Notes: generated by a model not told the origin, from the sequence alone. A stretch of DNA of 64,000 nt from Streptomyces globosus (GCF_003325375.1 NZ_CP030862.1:6267501-6331500); one strand, 5' to 3'. Numbered from the stretch's first letter, positions 41,322-50,268 are shown. Program-made: numbers and translations.

Positions 41322-42911
41322 TCAGGCCGCCGGGACCTTCTCCGCAGTGCCCGCAGCCCCGACCGCGGCCTGTTCGCCGCCTTCGCCCTCCTGTGCGGGG
41401 AGCGACCTGCGGGGCAGCGTGAACATCACCGCGAAGATCAGGACGAGGACGGCCGCGATCCACCACAGGGCGCCGCGGAAGGCCTCGACGTACGGGGCGC
41501 CGAAGGCGTTGTCGTCGTCGATCAGCCCGAAGAAGACGACCGAGGTGAGGCCGAGGCCGAGGGCGTTGCCCATCTGGCCGGTGGTGTTGACCAGGCCCGA
41601 GGCGGAGCCGGCGTGCTCGCGCGGGACCTCGGAGAGCACGGTGTCGGTGAGCGGGGCGACGATCAGGCCCATGCCGGCGCCCATGACGACCAGCGGCGCC
41701 GCCATCTGCCAGGAGGTGATGGCCATGCCGTAGTGCTCGGACTCCCAGATGTAGAGCAGGATGCCCGCGGCCATGGTGAGCGCGCCCGCCTGGAGGACCT
41801 TGCGGCCGAAGCGGGGCACGAGCTTCTGCACGGAGAGGCCCGCGGCCACGGAGACGGCGATGGAGAACGGGATGCCGGTGGTGCCGGCGCGCAGGGCGCT
41901 CCAGCCGAGGCCGACCTGCATGTACAGCGTCCAGACCAGGAAGAAGATGCCGGTCGCCAGGCCGAAGGTGAGCTGGACGGCGATACCGCCCGCAAAGCTG
42001 CGGATCTTGAACAGGGAGAGCTCGACCAGCGGTGAGCCGTCCTTGCGGATCTTGTGCTTCTCGTAGGCGACGAAGGCGAGGAAGACGAACGGCGCCGCGA
42101 TCATGGACACGAAGCCCCACAGCGGCCAGTCGTTCTCCCGGCCGTGGGTGAGCGGGAAGATCAGCATGACCAGGCCGAGGGTGGCCAGGACGACGCCGAC
42201 GAGGTCGAGGCGCAGGGCCCGCGGGGCCTTGGACTCGGTGATGAACGCCCGGCCGAGGAGCACTCCGGCGATGCCGACGGGCAGGTTGATCAGGAAGATC
42301 GGGCGCCATTCGAGGCCGAAGAGGTTCCACTGGGTCAGCAGGGCGCCGAGCATCGGGCCGGAGACGGCGCCGAGGCCGACGATGGCGCCGAACATGCCGA
42401 AGACCTTGCCGCGCTCGTGCGGCGGGAAGGTGACGTGGATGATCGCCAGCACCTGCGGGACCATCAGCGAGGCCATGGCGCCCTGGAGGATGCGGGCGGC
42501 GACCAGCACGTCGGGGGTGGGGGCGATGCCGCAGAGCAGCGAGGCGGCGGTGAAGCCGGCGATGCCGACGAGGAAGAGCCGCTTGCGGCCGTAGATGTCG
42601 CCGAGACGGCCGCCGGTGATCAGGCCCGCGGCGAAGGCGAGGGCGTAGCCGGCGGTGATCCACTGGATGGCGCTCGTGGAGGCGCCGAAGTCGCCGCGCA
42701 TGGAAGGTATCGCGATGTTGACGATCGTGACGTCGACCAGGTCCATGAAGGCGGCGGTCATCACGATGGCGAGCGCCAGCCAGCGGCGGCGGTCGGCGGC
42801 GGGGGCGGCGGAGTCGGCGCCGGTGTCGGAAAGGTCGGGAAGGTCGGTGTTCCGCTTCTCTCGTGCGGGCCCGTCGTCGGTTCCGGGCGATGTCGTGGTC
42901 GTCTCGGTCAT
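41322..42911 (-). CDS. DHA2-family (EmrB/QacA type) MFS drug exporter
   Basis: A 529-residue 14-helix proton-driven exporter. MTAAFMDLVDVTIVNIAIPS is the characteristic first-helix motif D1, GYALAFAAGLITGGRLGDIY with GRKRLFLVG is motif A, and GAIVGLGAVSGPMLGALLTQ is the antiporter motif C. Such proteins export antibiotics or dyes. The start region is acidic and disordered. It is divergent from a WYL-domain regulator, with only 62 bases between starts, which is the usual layout for a local regulator and its exporter. Confidence 0.92.
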   Translation of the reverse strand: MTETTTTSPGTDDGPAREKRNTDLPDLSDTGADSAAPAADRRRWLALAIVMTAAFMDLVDVTIVNIAIPSMRGDFGASTSAIQWITAGYALAFAAGLITGGRLGDIYGRKRLFLVGIAGFTAASLLCGIAPTPDVLVAARILQGAMASLMVPQVLAIIHVTFPPHERGKVFGMFGAIVGLGAVSGPMLGALLTQWNLFGLEWRPIFLINLPVGIAGVLLGRAFITESKAPRALRLDLVGVVLATLGLVMLIFPLTHGRENDWPLWGFVSMIAAPFVFLAFVAYEKHKIRKDGSPLVELSLFKIRSFAGGIAVQLTFGLATGIFFLVWTLYMQVGLGWSALRAGTTGIPFSIAVSVAAGLSVQKLVPRFGRKVLQAGALTMAAGILLYIWESEHYGMAITSWQMAAPLVVMGAGMGLIVAPLTDTVLSEVPREHAGSASGLVNTTGQMGNALGLGLTSVVFFGLIDDDNAFGAPYVEAFRGALWWIAAVLVLIFAVMFTLPRRSLPAQEGEGGEQAAVGAAGTAEKVPAA

Positions 42912-42918
42912 GGGAAGA

Positions 42919-42937
42919 ACCTAGACGGGATGTAGGT
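42919..42937. promoter_or_regulatory. Small inverted repeat in the exporter/WYL regulator gap
   Basis: ACCTA, 9 bases, TAGGT. It is the only clear dyad in the 62-base divergent gap and might be the operator of the WYL regulator. The arms are short, so chance is possible. Confidence 0.35.
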
Positions 42938-42973
42938 CCGTTCGTGTCCTATTTCGCTGGCAGGCTGGTTGCC

Positions 42974-43969
42974 ATGACCGACACTCCGGCACGACTGCTG
43001 ACCCTGCTGTCCCTGCTGCAGACCCCGCGCGAGTGGCCCGGCAGCGAACTGGCCGGCCGACTTCGGGTGAGTACGCGCACCATCCGCCGCGACATCGACC
43101 GGCTGCGGGAGCTCGGCTACCCCGTGGAGGCGACGCTCGGCGCCGAGGGCGGCTACCGGCTGGTGGCGGGCGCGGCGATGCCGCCGCTGCTGCTGGACGA
43201 CGAGGAGGCCGTCGCCATCGCCGTGGGGCTTCGGGCGGGGGCCGGGCACGCGATCGAGGGGGTGGAGGAGGCGTCCGTACGGGCGCTCGCCAAGCTGGAG
43301 CAGGTCCTGCCGGGGCGGCTGCGGCACCGGGTGGGGGCGCTGCAGTCCGCGACGATCGCCGTGACCCGCGGGGACGGCGCGACCGTGGACCCGCGGACGC
43401 TGACGGCGATGGCGGCCGCGGTGGCCGGGCCGGAGCGGCTGCGGTTCGCCTACCGGGACCGGGACGGCGCGCACACGAAGCGGCTGGTGGAGCCGTACCG
43501 GCTGGTGAGCACGGGCAGCCGCTGGTATCTGGTGGCGTACGACCTGGAGCGGGACGACTGGCGGACCTTCCGGGTGGACCGGGTCGCCGACCCGTTCCCG
43601 ACGGGGGCCCGCTTCACGCCGCGCGAGCTGCCGATGGACGCCGTGGACTTCGTACGGCGGGGGCTGCGGGGGCGGGAGACGTACGAGGTGGAGGTCTCCT
43701 TCGGGGTGCCGGCGCAGGAGCTGCCGCAGTGGCTTCAGACGCACGCCGAGGTCTCCCCTGAGCCCGGGGACGCCGGGCGCTGCCGGGCGCGGTTCGAGAG
43801 CGGGGACGCCGCGGAGTGGGTCGCGGCGCGGCTGGCCCTGACGGGACTGCCCTTCACGGTGCACGGGCCGGCCTCCCTCGCGGCGGCCGCCCGCGGCCTC
43901 GCCGACCGGCTGGCGGCGGGGGCGGGGACGGGTCAGGAGCGGCGCGGGACCACCAGGCCGGACGCGTAG
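42974..43969 (+). CDS. WYL-domain (YafY-type) transcriptional regulator
   Basis: A 331-residue DNA-binding protein. Residues 1-60 form a winged HTH: RLLTLLSLLQTPREWPGSEL then LRVSTRTIRRDIDRLRELGY. The WYL domain (about residues 135-225) shows YRLVSTGSRWYLVAYDLERD and TFRVDRVADP, and a WCX-type C-terminal extension follows. WYL proteins respond to nucleic acid or small ligands. It likely controls the divergent exporter. ATG 42974 gives the HTH at the usual position; an upstream open frame is shadow. Confidence 0.92.
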   Translation: MTDTPARLLTLLSLLQTPREWPGSELAGRLRVSTRTIRRDIDRLRELGYPVEATLGAEGGYRLVAGAAMPPLLLDDEEAVAIAVGLRAGAGHAIEGVEEASVRALAKLEQVLPGRLRHRVGALQSATIAVTRGDGATVDPRTLTAMAAAVAGPERLRFAYRDRDGAHTKRLVEPYRLVSTGSRWYLVAYDLERDDWRTFRVDRVADPFPTGARFTPRELPMDAVDFVRRGLRGRETYEVEVSFGVPAQELPQWLQTHAEVSPEPGDAGRCRARFESGDAAEWVAARLALTGLPFTVHGPASLAAAARGLADRLAAGAGTGQERRGTTRPDA

Positions 43970-44079
43970 GCGAAGACGACGAGCAGCCGGGGTACGGCCC
44001 GGACAGCCCCGATCCCGGCTGCACGTCGGCCGGCCGGCCCTGGCCCGCGCGGCTTCCCGGTCGGGCGCAGGGTGCGGCG

Positions 44080-44103
44080 CCGCCCCCGGCGGGCCGGGGG
44101 CGG
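44080..44103. terminator. Hairpin between convergent WYL and hrdD genes
   Basis: CCGCCCCCGG pairs with CCGGGGGCGG around a 4-base loop, 21 bases beyond the hrdD stop. It could stop transcription from both sides. Confidence 0.6.
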
Positions 44104-44124
44104 GGGTGCGGCGCGGCGGGGGCG

Positions 44125-45102
44125 TCAGGCCACGGCGTCGAAGCCGGTGTCGTGGGCCATGCGCTTCAGCTCCAGGAGGGCGTGCTTCTCGATCTGGCGG
44201 ATTCGCTCGCGGGTCAGGCCGTGCTGCTTGCCGACCTCCGTCAGGGTCCGCTCGCGGCCGTCGTCTATGCCGTACCGCATCTTGATGATCGACGCCGTGC
44301 GCTGGTCGAGCTTGCCCAGCAGGTCCTCCAGCTCCTCGCTGCGCAGCAGGGAGAGGACGGACTGCTCGGGGGAGATGGCGGAGGTGTCCTCCAGGAGGTC
44401 GCCGAACTGGGTCTCGCCCTCGTCGTCCACGGACATGTTCAGGCTGACCGGGTCCCGGGCCCAGTCCAGGACGTCGCCGACGCGCTTCTCGGTCGTGTCC
44501 AGCTCGGCGGCGATCTCCGCGTGCTCCGGGTCGCGGCCGTTCTCCCGGTTGAACTCCCGCTGGACACGGCGGATCCGGCCGAGCTCCTCGACGAGGTGGA
44601 CGGGCAGGCGGATGGTGCGGGACTGGTCGGCGATGGAGCGGGTGATGGCCTGGCGGATCCACCACGTCGCGTACGTGGAGAACTTGAAGCCCTTGGTGTA
44701 GTCGAACTTCTCCACGGCGCGCACCAGGCCGGCGTTGCCCTCCTGGATCAGGTCGAGGAGGGGCAGGCCGCTGCGCGGGTAGCGGCGGGCGACGGCGACG
44801 ACGAGGCGCAGGTTGGAGCGGATGAAGACCTCCTTGGCGCGCTCGCCCTCGGCGACGAGGGCCTCCAGCTCCTCGCGGGAGGGGCCGGCGCCCTTGCGCT
44901 CCACGCCGCCTTCGAGGATCTCCCGCGCGTACACGCCGGCCTCGATGATCTGCGAGAGCTCCACTTCCTTGGCCGCGTCGAGCAGCGGGGTGCGCGCGAT
45001 CTCGTCCAGGTACATGCCGACCAGGTCGCGGTCGGCGATCTCCCCGCCCGCTGCGCGGGCACTGCCCGTGGACTCGTTGCGGGCGACGGCGCGGGTTGCC
45101 AT
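44125..45102 (-). CDS. hrdD: RNA polymerase sigma factor HrdD
   Basis: A 325-residue group 2 sigma-70 factor. MATRAVARNESTGSARAAGG and DRDLVGMYLDEIARTPLLDA (region 1.2) match HrdD as I remember it. Region 2 reads LLDLIQEGNAGLVRAVEKFD, then KFSTYATWWIRQAITRSIAD, which melts and reads the -10 element. Region 4.2 is LTEVGKQHGLTRERIRQIEK. HrdD is dispensable in Streptomyces and overlaps in promoter choice with the main factor HrdB. ATG 45102 is preceded by a 90-base leader starting at a SigR-type promoter. A dioxygenase gene lies upstream, the same order I recall for S. coelicolor. Confidence 0.94.
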   Translation of the reverse strand: MATRAVARNESTGSARAAGGEIADRDLVGMYLDEIARTPLLDAAKEVELSQIIEAGVYAREILEGGVERKGAGPSREELEALVAEGERAKEVFIRSNLRLVVAVARRYPRSGLPLLDLIQEGNAGLVRAVEKFDYTKGFKFSTYATWWIRQAITRSIADQSRTIRLPVHLVEELGRIRRVQREFNRENGRDPEHAEIAAELDTTEKRVGDVLDWARDPVSLNMSVDDEGETQFGDLLEDTSAISPEQSVLSLLRSEELEDLLGKLDQRTASIIKMRYGIDDGRERTLTEVGKQHGLTRERIRQIEKHALLELKRMAHDTGFDAVA

Positions 45103-45199
45103 GCGTGCTCCCTTGCAAAGTGTTAGGTCGCGGTGCGGCTGCTGGAACGCGGCTGCGCGTCCCCGGACACTCTCCCGAGTGCCCGCTTCCGATGGAAAC

Positions 45200-45226
45200 A
45201 ACGACTGGAATCGGGACAGAATTCCC
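45200..45226 (-). promoter_or_regulatory. SigR-type promoter of hrdD
   Basis: On the reverse strand the sequence is GGGAAT, exactly 18 bases, GTT, the consensus for the thiol-oxidative-stress sigma factor SigR. hrdD is an established SigR target in S. coelicolor. The RNA start should fall near 45193, giving a leader of about 90 bases. Confidence 0.85.
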
Positions 45227-45451
45227 ACGCCGGTCGATGTTTTTCGCGATCTTGCAGTATCCTGCCCCGCCGCCCTGCCCAGAGCAGGCTCGGCGGCGTT
45301 TCCGGATCGCGAAGAGATGCAGGTCAGAGCGGGGGCGGGGACCGTCGGGGCGGCGCTGCACCGGGTCGTTGCCCCCGCTCCTGGAGACGCCGTCCGGGCC
45401 CGTCCGGTTGCCCCGCGCCCGCCGAACACCCGGGGCGGCAGCCGACCGGGC

Positions 45452-46276
45452 TCAGCCGAACTGGACGGAGCGCTTCGACAGGCCCATCCAGAAGCCGTCC
45501 ACCGTGTCCGAGCGGCGGCCGAGGTCGCCGGCGGCGTCCGCGGCACCGAGGGTGACGAAGAGGGGCGCGAAGTGCTCCGTGCGCGGGTGGGCCAGGCGGC
45601 CGGCCGGAGCCTTGGCCTCGAAGTCGAGCAGGGCGTCGACGTCGCCTGCGTCGAGGGCCTCCCGGCCCCATGCGTCGAACTCCGCCGACCAGGCGGGGAC
45701 GCCGGGCCCGGTGTGCCGGAGCGCGGCCAGGTTGTGGGTGAAGAAGCCGCTGCCGACGATCAGGACGCCCTCGTCGCGCAGCGGGGCGAGCCGGCGGCCG
45801 ATCTCCATCAGCCGCCCGGGGTCCAGGGTCGGCATGGAGGCCTGGAGGACCGGTATGTCGGCGTCGGGGTACATCTCGACGAGGGGGACGTACGCGCCGT
45901 GGTCGAGGCCGCGGTCCGGGGCGTCCTGGACCGGCATGCCGGGGGCGTGCAGCAGCGCCCGTACGGACGCGGCGAGATCCGGGGCGCCGGGGGCCCCGTA
46001 GCGGACCCGGTAGTAGTGCTCGGGGAAGCCCCAGAAGTCGTACACGAGCGGGACGGTCTCGGTGGCGCCGAGCGCCAGCGGGGCCTCCTCCCAGTGGGCG
46101 GAGACCACGAGGACGGCGCGCGGGCGCGGCAGGGCGGCAGACCAGGCGGCCAGCTCGGCCGGCCAGAGCGGGTCGTCGGCCAGGGGCGGGGCGCCGTGGC
46201 TGAGGTACAGGGCCGGCATGCGGGCGGGGGCCGGGTCCTGGGCCGGGGCGGCGGCGGGGTGCGGGGTGGCGGTCAC
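45452..46276 (-). CDS. 4,5-DOPA extradiol dioxygenase (LigB/DODA) family protein
   Basis: A 274-residue class III extradiol dioxygenase-like protein that would open a catechol ring using a metal. Likely metal ligands are seen in MPALYLSHGAPPLADDP, AVLVVSAHWEEAPLALG and FFTHNLAALR, and the family segment DRGLDHGAYVPLVEMYPDAD is intact. GTG 46276 follows GAGGAG by 9 bases; the preceding open frame lacks a ribosome site. The gene ends 349 bases upstream of hrdD. The physiological substrate of the bacterial group is mostly unknown. Confidence 0.9.
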   Translation of the reverse strand: MTATPHPAAAPAQDPAPARMPALYLSHGAPPLADDPLWPAELAAWSAALPRPRAVLVVSAHWEEAPLALGATETVPLVYDFWGFPEHYYRVRYGAPGAPDLAASVRALLHAPGMPVQDAPDRGLDHGAYVPLVEMYPDADIPVLQASMPTLDPGRLMEIGRRLAPLRDEGVLIVGSGFFTHNLAALRHTGPGVPAWSAEFDAWGREALDAGDVDALLDFEAKAPAGRLAHPRTEHFAPLFVTLGAADAAGDLGRRSDTVDGFWMGLSKRSVQFG

Positions 46277-46337
46277 GGCGGTGCTCCTCGTTCGCGGGCG
46301 CGGGGCCGGGGACAAGGACAAGGCTGGACAGGACGAA

Positions 46338-46369
46338 CCCCGCGTCGTTCAAATTTGAACAACGCGGGG
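46338..46369. terminator. 32-bp near-perfect palindrome (terminator or operator)
   Basis: CCCCGCGTCGTTCAAA is followed at once by TTTGAACAACGCGGGG; 15 of 16 positions pair. It lies 33 bases after the leftward MFS stop and 61 bases upstream of the dioxygenase start. A GC stem with an A/T core suits a terminator, while the core TTCAAATTTGAA also looks like a dimeric repressor site. Confidence 0.65.
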
Positions 46370-46402
46370 CCGTCGGTCATTCCCGGGGCACCCAGGCGCC
46401 CG

Positions 46403-47953
46403 TCAGTGGGCGATCACCGGAACCTTGACCTCCGCGTCGGCGCCGCGGCCGGAACCGGAGGCGACCGGGCCGCCGGCGCCGGGACGACCGGTGTTGATCA
46501 GCGCCAGTGCCACGGCCGCGCTCGCGGCGAGGATGCCCACCGCCCACCAGATGGCGGCCGCGTAGCCCTCCACCATGGCCTGCGCCTGGACCAGCCCGGC
46601 CGCGGCCCCGCCCGCGGCGGCCTCGCCCGCATGGTCCACGAGGTACGCGGTCGTCGCCGACGCGGCGATGGTGTTCAGCAGGGCGGTGCCGATCGCGCCG
46701 CCCACCTGCTGCGAGGTGTTGACCATGGCGGAGGCGACACCCGCGTCGGCCGCGGCCACACCGTGCGTGGACAGCGACATCGCCGGCATGAACGCGGTGC
46801 CCATGCCCAGGCCCAGCAGCAGCTGCGCCGGCAGGATCAGCCCGGTGTACGAGGAGTCGACCTCCAGCTGTGTCAGCAGCAGCATGCCGGTCGCGGCGAC
46901 GAGGAAGCCGGGGCCCATCAGCAGCCGCGGCGGGACGCGGTTCATCAGGCGGGCGCCGATCTGCGTGGAGCCCGTGATCATGCCGGCGATCATCGGCAGG
47001 AACGCGAAGCCGGTCTTCACCGGCGAGTACCCCTTCACGACCTGCAGGTAGTAGGTGAGGAAGAGGAACAGCCCGAACATCGCGATGACGGCCAGGCCCA
47101 GCGAGAGGTAGACGCCGCCGCGGTTGCGCTCCAGCAGGACGCGCAGCGGCAGCAGCGGGGACTTCACCCGCGCCTCGACCAGGACGAACGCGCCGAGCAG
47201 CACCACCGACGCCACGAACATGCGGATCGTCCACGCGTCCGACCAGCCGGCCGACTCGGCGCGCGTGAACCCGTACACGAGCACGACCAGGCCGAGCGTG
47301 GACACCAGGACACCCGGCAGGTCCAGCGGGGCCCGGTTGCGGCCGCCGGCGGGCTCCCGCACGACGAGCCAGGCGCCCACGGCCGCGACGACGGCGAACG
47401 GGATGTTCACGAAGAACGTCCAGCGCCAGTCCAGGTACTCGGTGAGGAACCCGCCGAGGATCAGGCCGACCGCGCCGCCGCCGCCCGCGATCGCGCCGTA
47501 GATGCCGAACGCCTTGGCCCGCTCGGCGCCGTCGGTGAACATCACGGCGAGCAGCGAGAGCGCGGCCGGGGCGAGCAGCGCGCCGAAGGCGCCCTGGAGG
47601 GCGCGGGCGCCGAGCATCATCGCCTCGCCGGTGGCGGCGCCGCCGAGCGCGGAGGCCAGGGCGAAGCCGATCAGTCCGACGACGAAGGCGTTGCGGCGGC
47701 CCCACTTGTCGGCGATGCGGCCGCCGAAGAGCAGCAGTCCGCCGAAGGCGAGCGCGTAGGCGGTGATGACCCACTGGCGGTTGCCGTCGGAGATGCCGAG
47801 GTCGGCCTGGGCGGAGGGCAGCGCGATGTTCACGATCGTCGCGTCGAGGACGACCATCAGCTGCGCCAGCGCGATGAAGACGAGCGCCTTCCAGCGGTTG
47901 GGATCGGGGGCCGCCGCCCCGAGCGGATCGGCGGTGTCGGCTGTTTTCGGCAT
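46403..47953 (-). CDS. DHA2-family MFS drug exporter
   Basis: A 516-residue 14-helix exporter with LAQLMVVLDATIVNIALPSA (motif D1), ITAYALAFGGLLLFGGRIAD with KWGRRNAFVVG (motif A) and GAIAGGGGAVGLILGGFLTE (motif C). It is closer to the EmrB/actinorhodin-exporter type than the transporter at 41.3 kb. ATG 47953 is used; a GTG four codons upstream is possible. It follows the TetR gene by 84 bases in the same direction, and the pair forms a likely self-controlled efflux unit. Confidence 0.92.
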   Translation of the reverse strand: MPKTADTADPLGAAAPDPNRWKALVFIALAQLMVVLDATIVNIALPSAQADLGISDGNRQWVITAYALAFGGLLLFGGRIADKWGRRNAFVVGLIGFALASALGGAATGEAMMLGARALQGAFGALLAPAALSLLAVMFTDGAERAKAFGIYGAIAGGGGAVGLILGGFLTEYLDWRWTFFVNIPFAVVAAVGAWLVVREPAGGRNRAPLDLPGVLVSTLGLVVLVYGFTRAESAGWSDAWTIRMFVASVVLLGAFVLVEARVKSPLLPLRVLLERNRGGVYLSLGLAVIAMFGLFLFLTYYLQVVKGYSPVKTGFAFLPMIAGMITGSTQIGARLMNRVPPRLLMGPGFLVAATGMLLLTQLEVDSSYTGLILPAQLLLGLGMGTAFMPAMSLSTHGVAAADAGVASAMVNTSQQVGGAIGTALLNTIAASATTAYLVDHAGEAAAGGAAAGLVQAQAMVEGYAAAIWWAVGILAASAAVALALINTGRPGAGGPVASGSGRGADAEVKVPVIAH

Positions 47954-48037
47954 GGGGGTACCCACTTCGGTGTACGGAATGGCGGAAATGATGAAACAAG
48001 CGGCTTTTGTGACGCTAGCGGGCCGGAGCCTGCGGCG

Positions 48038-48697
48038 TCACTCGGTTTTCTGCCTGAGGTCCTCGAACGTCGCGGGGGCGCCAGGGAGTTCGGAGGCCCC
48101 CGGGGCGCGCAGCCCGTCGAGGAAGATCTGGAGGTGGCGGTGGACGAAGGCGTCCACGCTGACGCAGGAGGCGTCCGGCAGGGGGCGGCTGAGCTGGGAC
48201 AGCGCGACCATCAGGTCGCCGGGACCGACGTCGCCGCGGACGAGACCCGCACGCCGCCCGGCGTCCATCAGGGACGCGACGGCCTCGGTCAACATGCCGT
48301 TGGCGGCGAGGAGTTCGGGGTGCTCGCGGTCGAAGCCACTGCCGAGCATGGCGCACAGGGCGCCGATCCGCTCGTCGGCGGCGGTGTGCGTGAAGCGGCA
48401 CAGCGCGGCGAACGCGTCGGGCTCCTCGGCGAGCGCGTTGCGCACCTCGGCCGTGACCCGGCCCATCACGAACAGCACGACGTGGTGGACGAGTTCGGCC
48501 CGGTCGGGGAAGTGCCGGTAGAGGGTGGCGTTGCCGACGCCCGCCCGGCGGGCGACCTCGTCGAACGGGGCCCCCGAGCCCAGCTCCACGAACACCTCCC
48601 GCGCCGCGGTGAGGATCCGCTCCCGGTTGCGCACGGCATCCGCGCGCGGACGGGGAGCGCGCGCGGGCGCGTCGGCGGAGACGGCGGTGCGCTGCAT
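48038..48697 (-). CDS. TetR family transcriptional repressor
   Basis: A 219-residue repressor. The N-terminal HTH reads RNRERILTAAREVFVELGSG then FDEVARRAGVGNATLYRHFP, the canonical TetR recognition region. The ligand domain contains LCRFTHTAADERIGALCAML and GMLTEAVASLMDAGRRAGLV, similar to regulators with the SbtR/TetR_C_33-type end. ATG 48697 gives the usual HTH position; a longer frame extends through the operators and is unlikely. It heads the exporter unit and lies behind two matching palindromes. Confidence 0.92.
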   Translation of the reverse strand: MQRTAVSADAPARAPRPRADAVRNRERILTAAREVFVELGSGAPFDEVARRAGVGNATLYRHFPDRAELVHHVVLFVMGRVTAEVRNALAEEPDAFAALCRFTHTAADERIGALCAMLGSGFDREHPELLAANGMLTEAVASLMDAGRRAGLVRGDVGPGDLMVALSQLSRPLPDASCVSVDAFVHRHLQIFLDGLRAPGASELPGAPATFEDLRQKTE

Positions 48698-48784
48698 CAG
48701 GGGCCTTCCTCGAACGGCTCCGCCCGCCCGCGGGGGGCGGCGTACGAACACCTGGGCACCGGCACCCGCGAACCGGGAGAACCG

Positions 48785-48807
48785 AAACGGGGACCGGATC
48801 CCCGTTT
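48785..48807. promoter_or_regulatory. TetR-type operator 1
   Basis: AAACGGGG, 7 bases, CCCCGTTT: a perfect 8-7-8 palindrome 88 bases upstream of the TetR start. A second copy lies 38 bases away. Confidence 0.75.
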
Positions 48808-48822
48808 GGGGGACACGAGTGC

Positions 48823-48845
48823 AAACGGGGATCCGCTCCCCGGTT
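48823..48845. promoter_or_regulatory. TetR-type operator 2
   Basis: AAACGGGG, 7 bases, CCCCGGTT: the same arms and spacer as operator 1 with one mismatch. Together they fill the gap between the TetR gene and the rightward metalloprotease gene. Confidence 0.7.
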
Positions 48846-48990
48846 ATTTCACCCTCCCGTGTGAGCCGCACCACACGGCTGTTCCCGTTCGGCCGCACCC
48901 GGCGCGCGGGCCCGGCGCGCCCGGCGGAGGGTGAGCGCACGGAGTGCAGCACGGGCCCGGCCGGCTGCCGCGGAGCGGAAGGCGATCCCC

Positions 48991-50268
48991 ATGGCGCAGA
49001 CCCGCCACCGGATACGCAGACCCCACCGCGCCGGCGCCTACATCGGCCTGACCGCCCTCGCCCTCGGCATCACCGCGACCGCCAGCAGCGGGATCTCCGG
49101 CCGCCACCACTCGGCGTCCGGGCCGACGGCGGCGACCGCGGAGTCGGCTCTGGCCCCGTGCCGGATCAGCGGCGCGCCGGGCGTCCAGATGTCGGAGGGG
49201 CTGCCGACGCCGCCCGGGTACTCCCGCTCGACCGGCGAGGTCCGCGCCCTCAACCTGATGATCGACTTCCCGGACGCCAAGGGCGAGGGCACGGCGCTGG
49301 ACCGGATGGCGGAGTTCTTCCCGCAGACCTCCGACTGGTTCCGCACCAGCTCCTACGGCCGGCTCACCTACCGCCCCGAGGCGCCGGTGAAGAGCTGGCT
49401 GAGGATGCCGATGCCGTTCGCCGCGTACGGGATCGGGCGCGGGTCCCCGTACGAGCCCGGGTACCGGCAGCTCGTCGAGCACATCGTGAGCGCGGCCGAC
49501 CCGGAGGTGGACTTCAGCCGGTACGACCTGGTGAACATCCTGGTCACGCCGAACGCGGGCCCGTCGGCGCTCGACACGGTGCTGTCGGTGACGTTCTCCG
49601 GCAACGGGGACGCGCCGGTCGCGGACGGCGTGCCGCTGGCGAACACGTCGTTCGTCTACAGCCGGCAGGACGACGGCTCCGGCACCTACCGGGAGACCGG
49701 CTACCGGGTCCTGCCGCACGAGAACGGGCACGTCTTCGGCCTGCCCGACCTGTACACGGCCGACGGCGGCGGCGCGGTCGGGCACTGGGACATCATGAGC
49801 GAGGACTGGGGCTCCAACAACGACCTGCTGGGCTGGCACAAGTGGAAGCTCGGCTGGCTGGACGGCTCGCAGATCAGCTGCGCGTCGAAGCCCGGCACGA
49901 GCGACCACGTGCTGACGCCGCTGGCGGTCGGGGGAGGCGTGAAGCTGGCCTTCGTCCCGCTGTCGGCGACCACGGGGTACGCGGTGGAGGTCCGCACGCA
50001 GGCGGGCAACGACGAGACGGTGTGCAAGCCGGGCGTACTGGTCTACAAGGTCGACTCGGAGGTGGACACGGGGCGGGGCCCGGTCACGGTGGTCGACAGC
50101 GCGGTCGGCAGCGGCGGCTGCACACGCCGGCCGAACGTCCACGGGGAGCTGTCGGACGCCCCGTACCGGCCGGGCGAGACGTTCACGGACGAGGAGGAGG
50201 GCATCAGCATCTCGGTGGTCGGCGAACTGCGCGACGGCAGCTTCCAGGTCCGCATCGCGCGGCCGTGA
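48991..50268 (+). CDS. Secreted M6-type metalloprotease
   Basis: A 425-residue exported zinc protease related to the M6 (immune inhibitor A) family. An Arg-rich start and hydrophobic segment (YIGLTALALGITATASSG) act as signal peptide. The zinc site is HENGHVFGLPDLY with His243, Glu244 and His247, and a downstream GHWDIMSEDWG supplies the Met-turn-like region. EVRALNLMIDFPDAKGEGT is the recognisable M6 front. The rest forms a beta-rich C-terminal part with paired cysteines (ISCASKPG, ETVCKPG, GGCTRR). It is divergent from the TetR gene and shares its operator-bearing gap. Confidence 0.88.
   Translation: MAQTRHRIRRPHRAGAYIGLTALALGITATASSGISGRHHSASGPTAATAESALAPCRISGAPGVQMSEGLPTPPGYSRSTGEVRALNLMIDFPDAKGEGTALDRMAEFFPQTSDWFRTSSYGRLTYRPEAPVKSWLRMPMPFAAYGIGRGSPYEPGYRQLVEHIVSAADPEVDFSRYDLVNILVTPNAGPSALDTVLSVTFSGNGDAPVADGVPLANTSFVYSRQDDGSGTYRETGYRVLPHENGHVFGLPDLYTADGGGAVGHWDIMSEDWGSNNDLLGWHKWKLGWLDGSQISCASKPGTSDHVLTPLAVGGGVKLAFVPLSATTGYAVEVRTQAGNDETVCKPGVLVYKVDSEVDTGRGPVTVVDSAVGSGGCTRRPNVHGELSDAPYRPGETFTDEEEGISISVVGELRDGSFQVRIARP

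Noticed and set aside
44813..48934. 1373-codon rightward open frame across hrdD, the dioxygenase and an exporter
   Set aside because: It lies antisense to three recognisable genes and reads as low-complexity Arg/Gly/Ala sequence, an artefact of GC-rich third positions.
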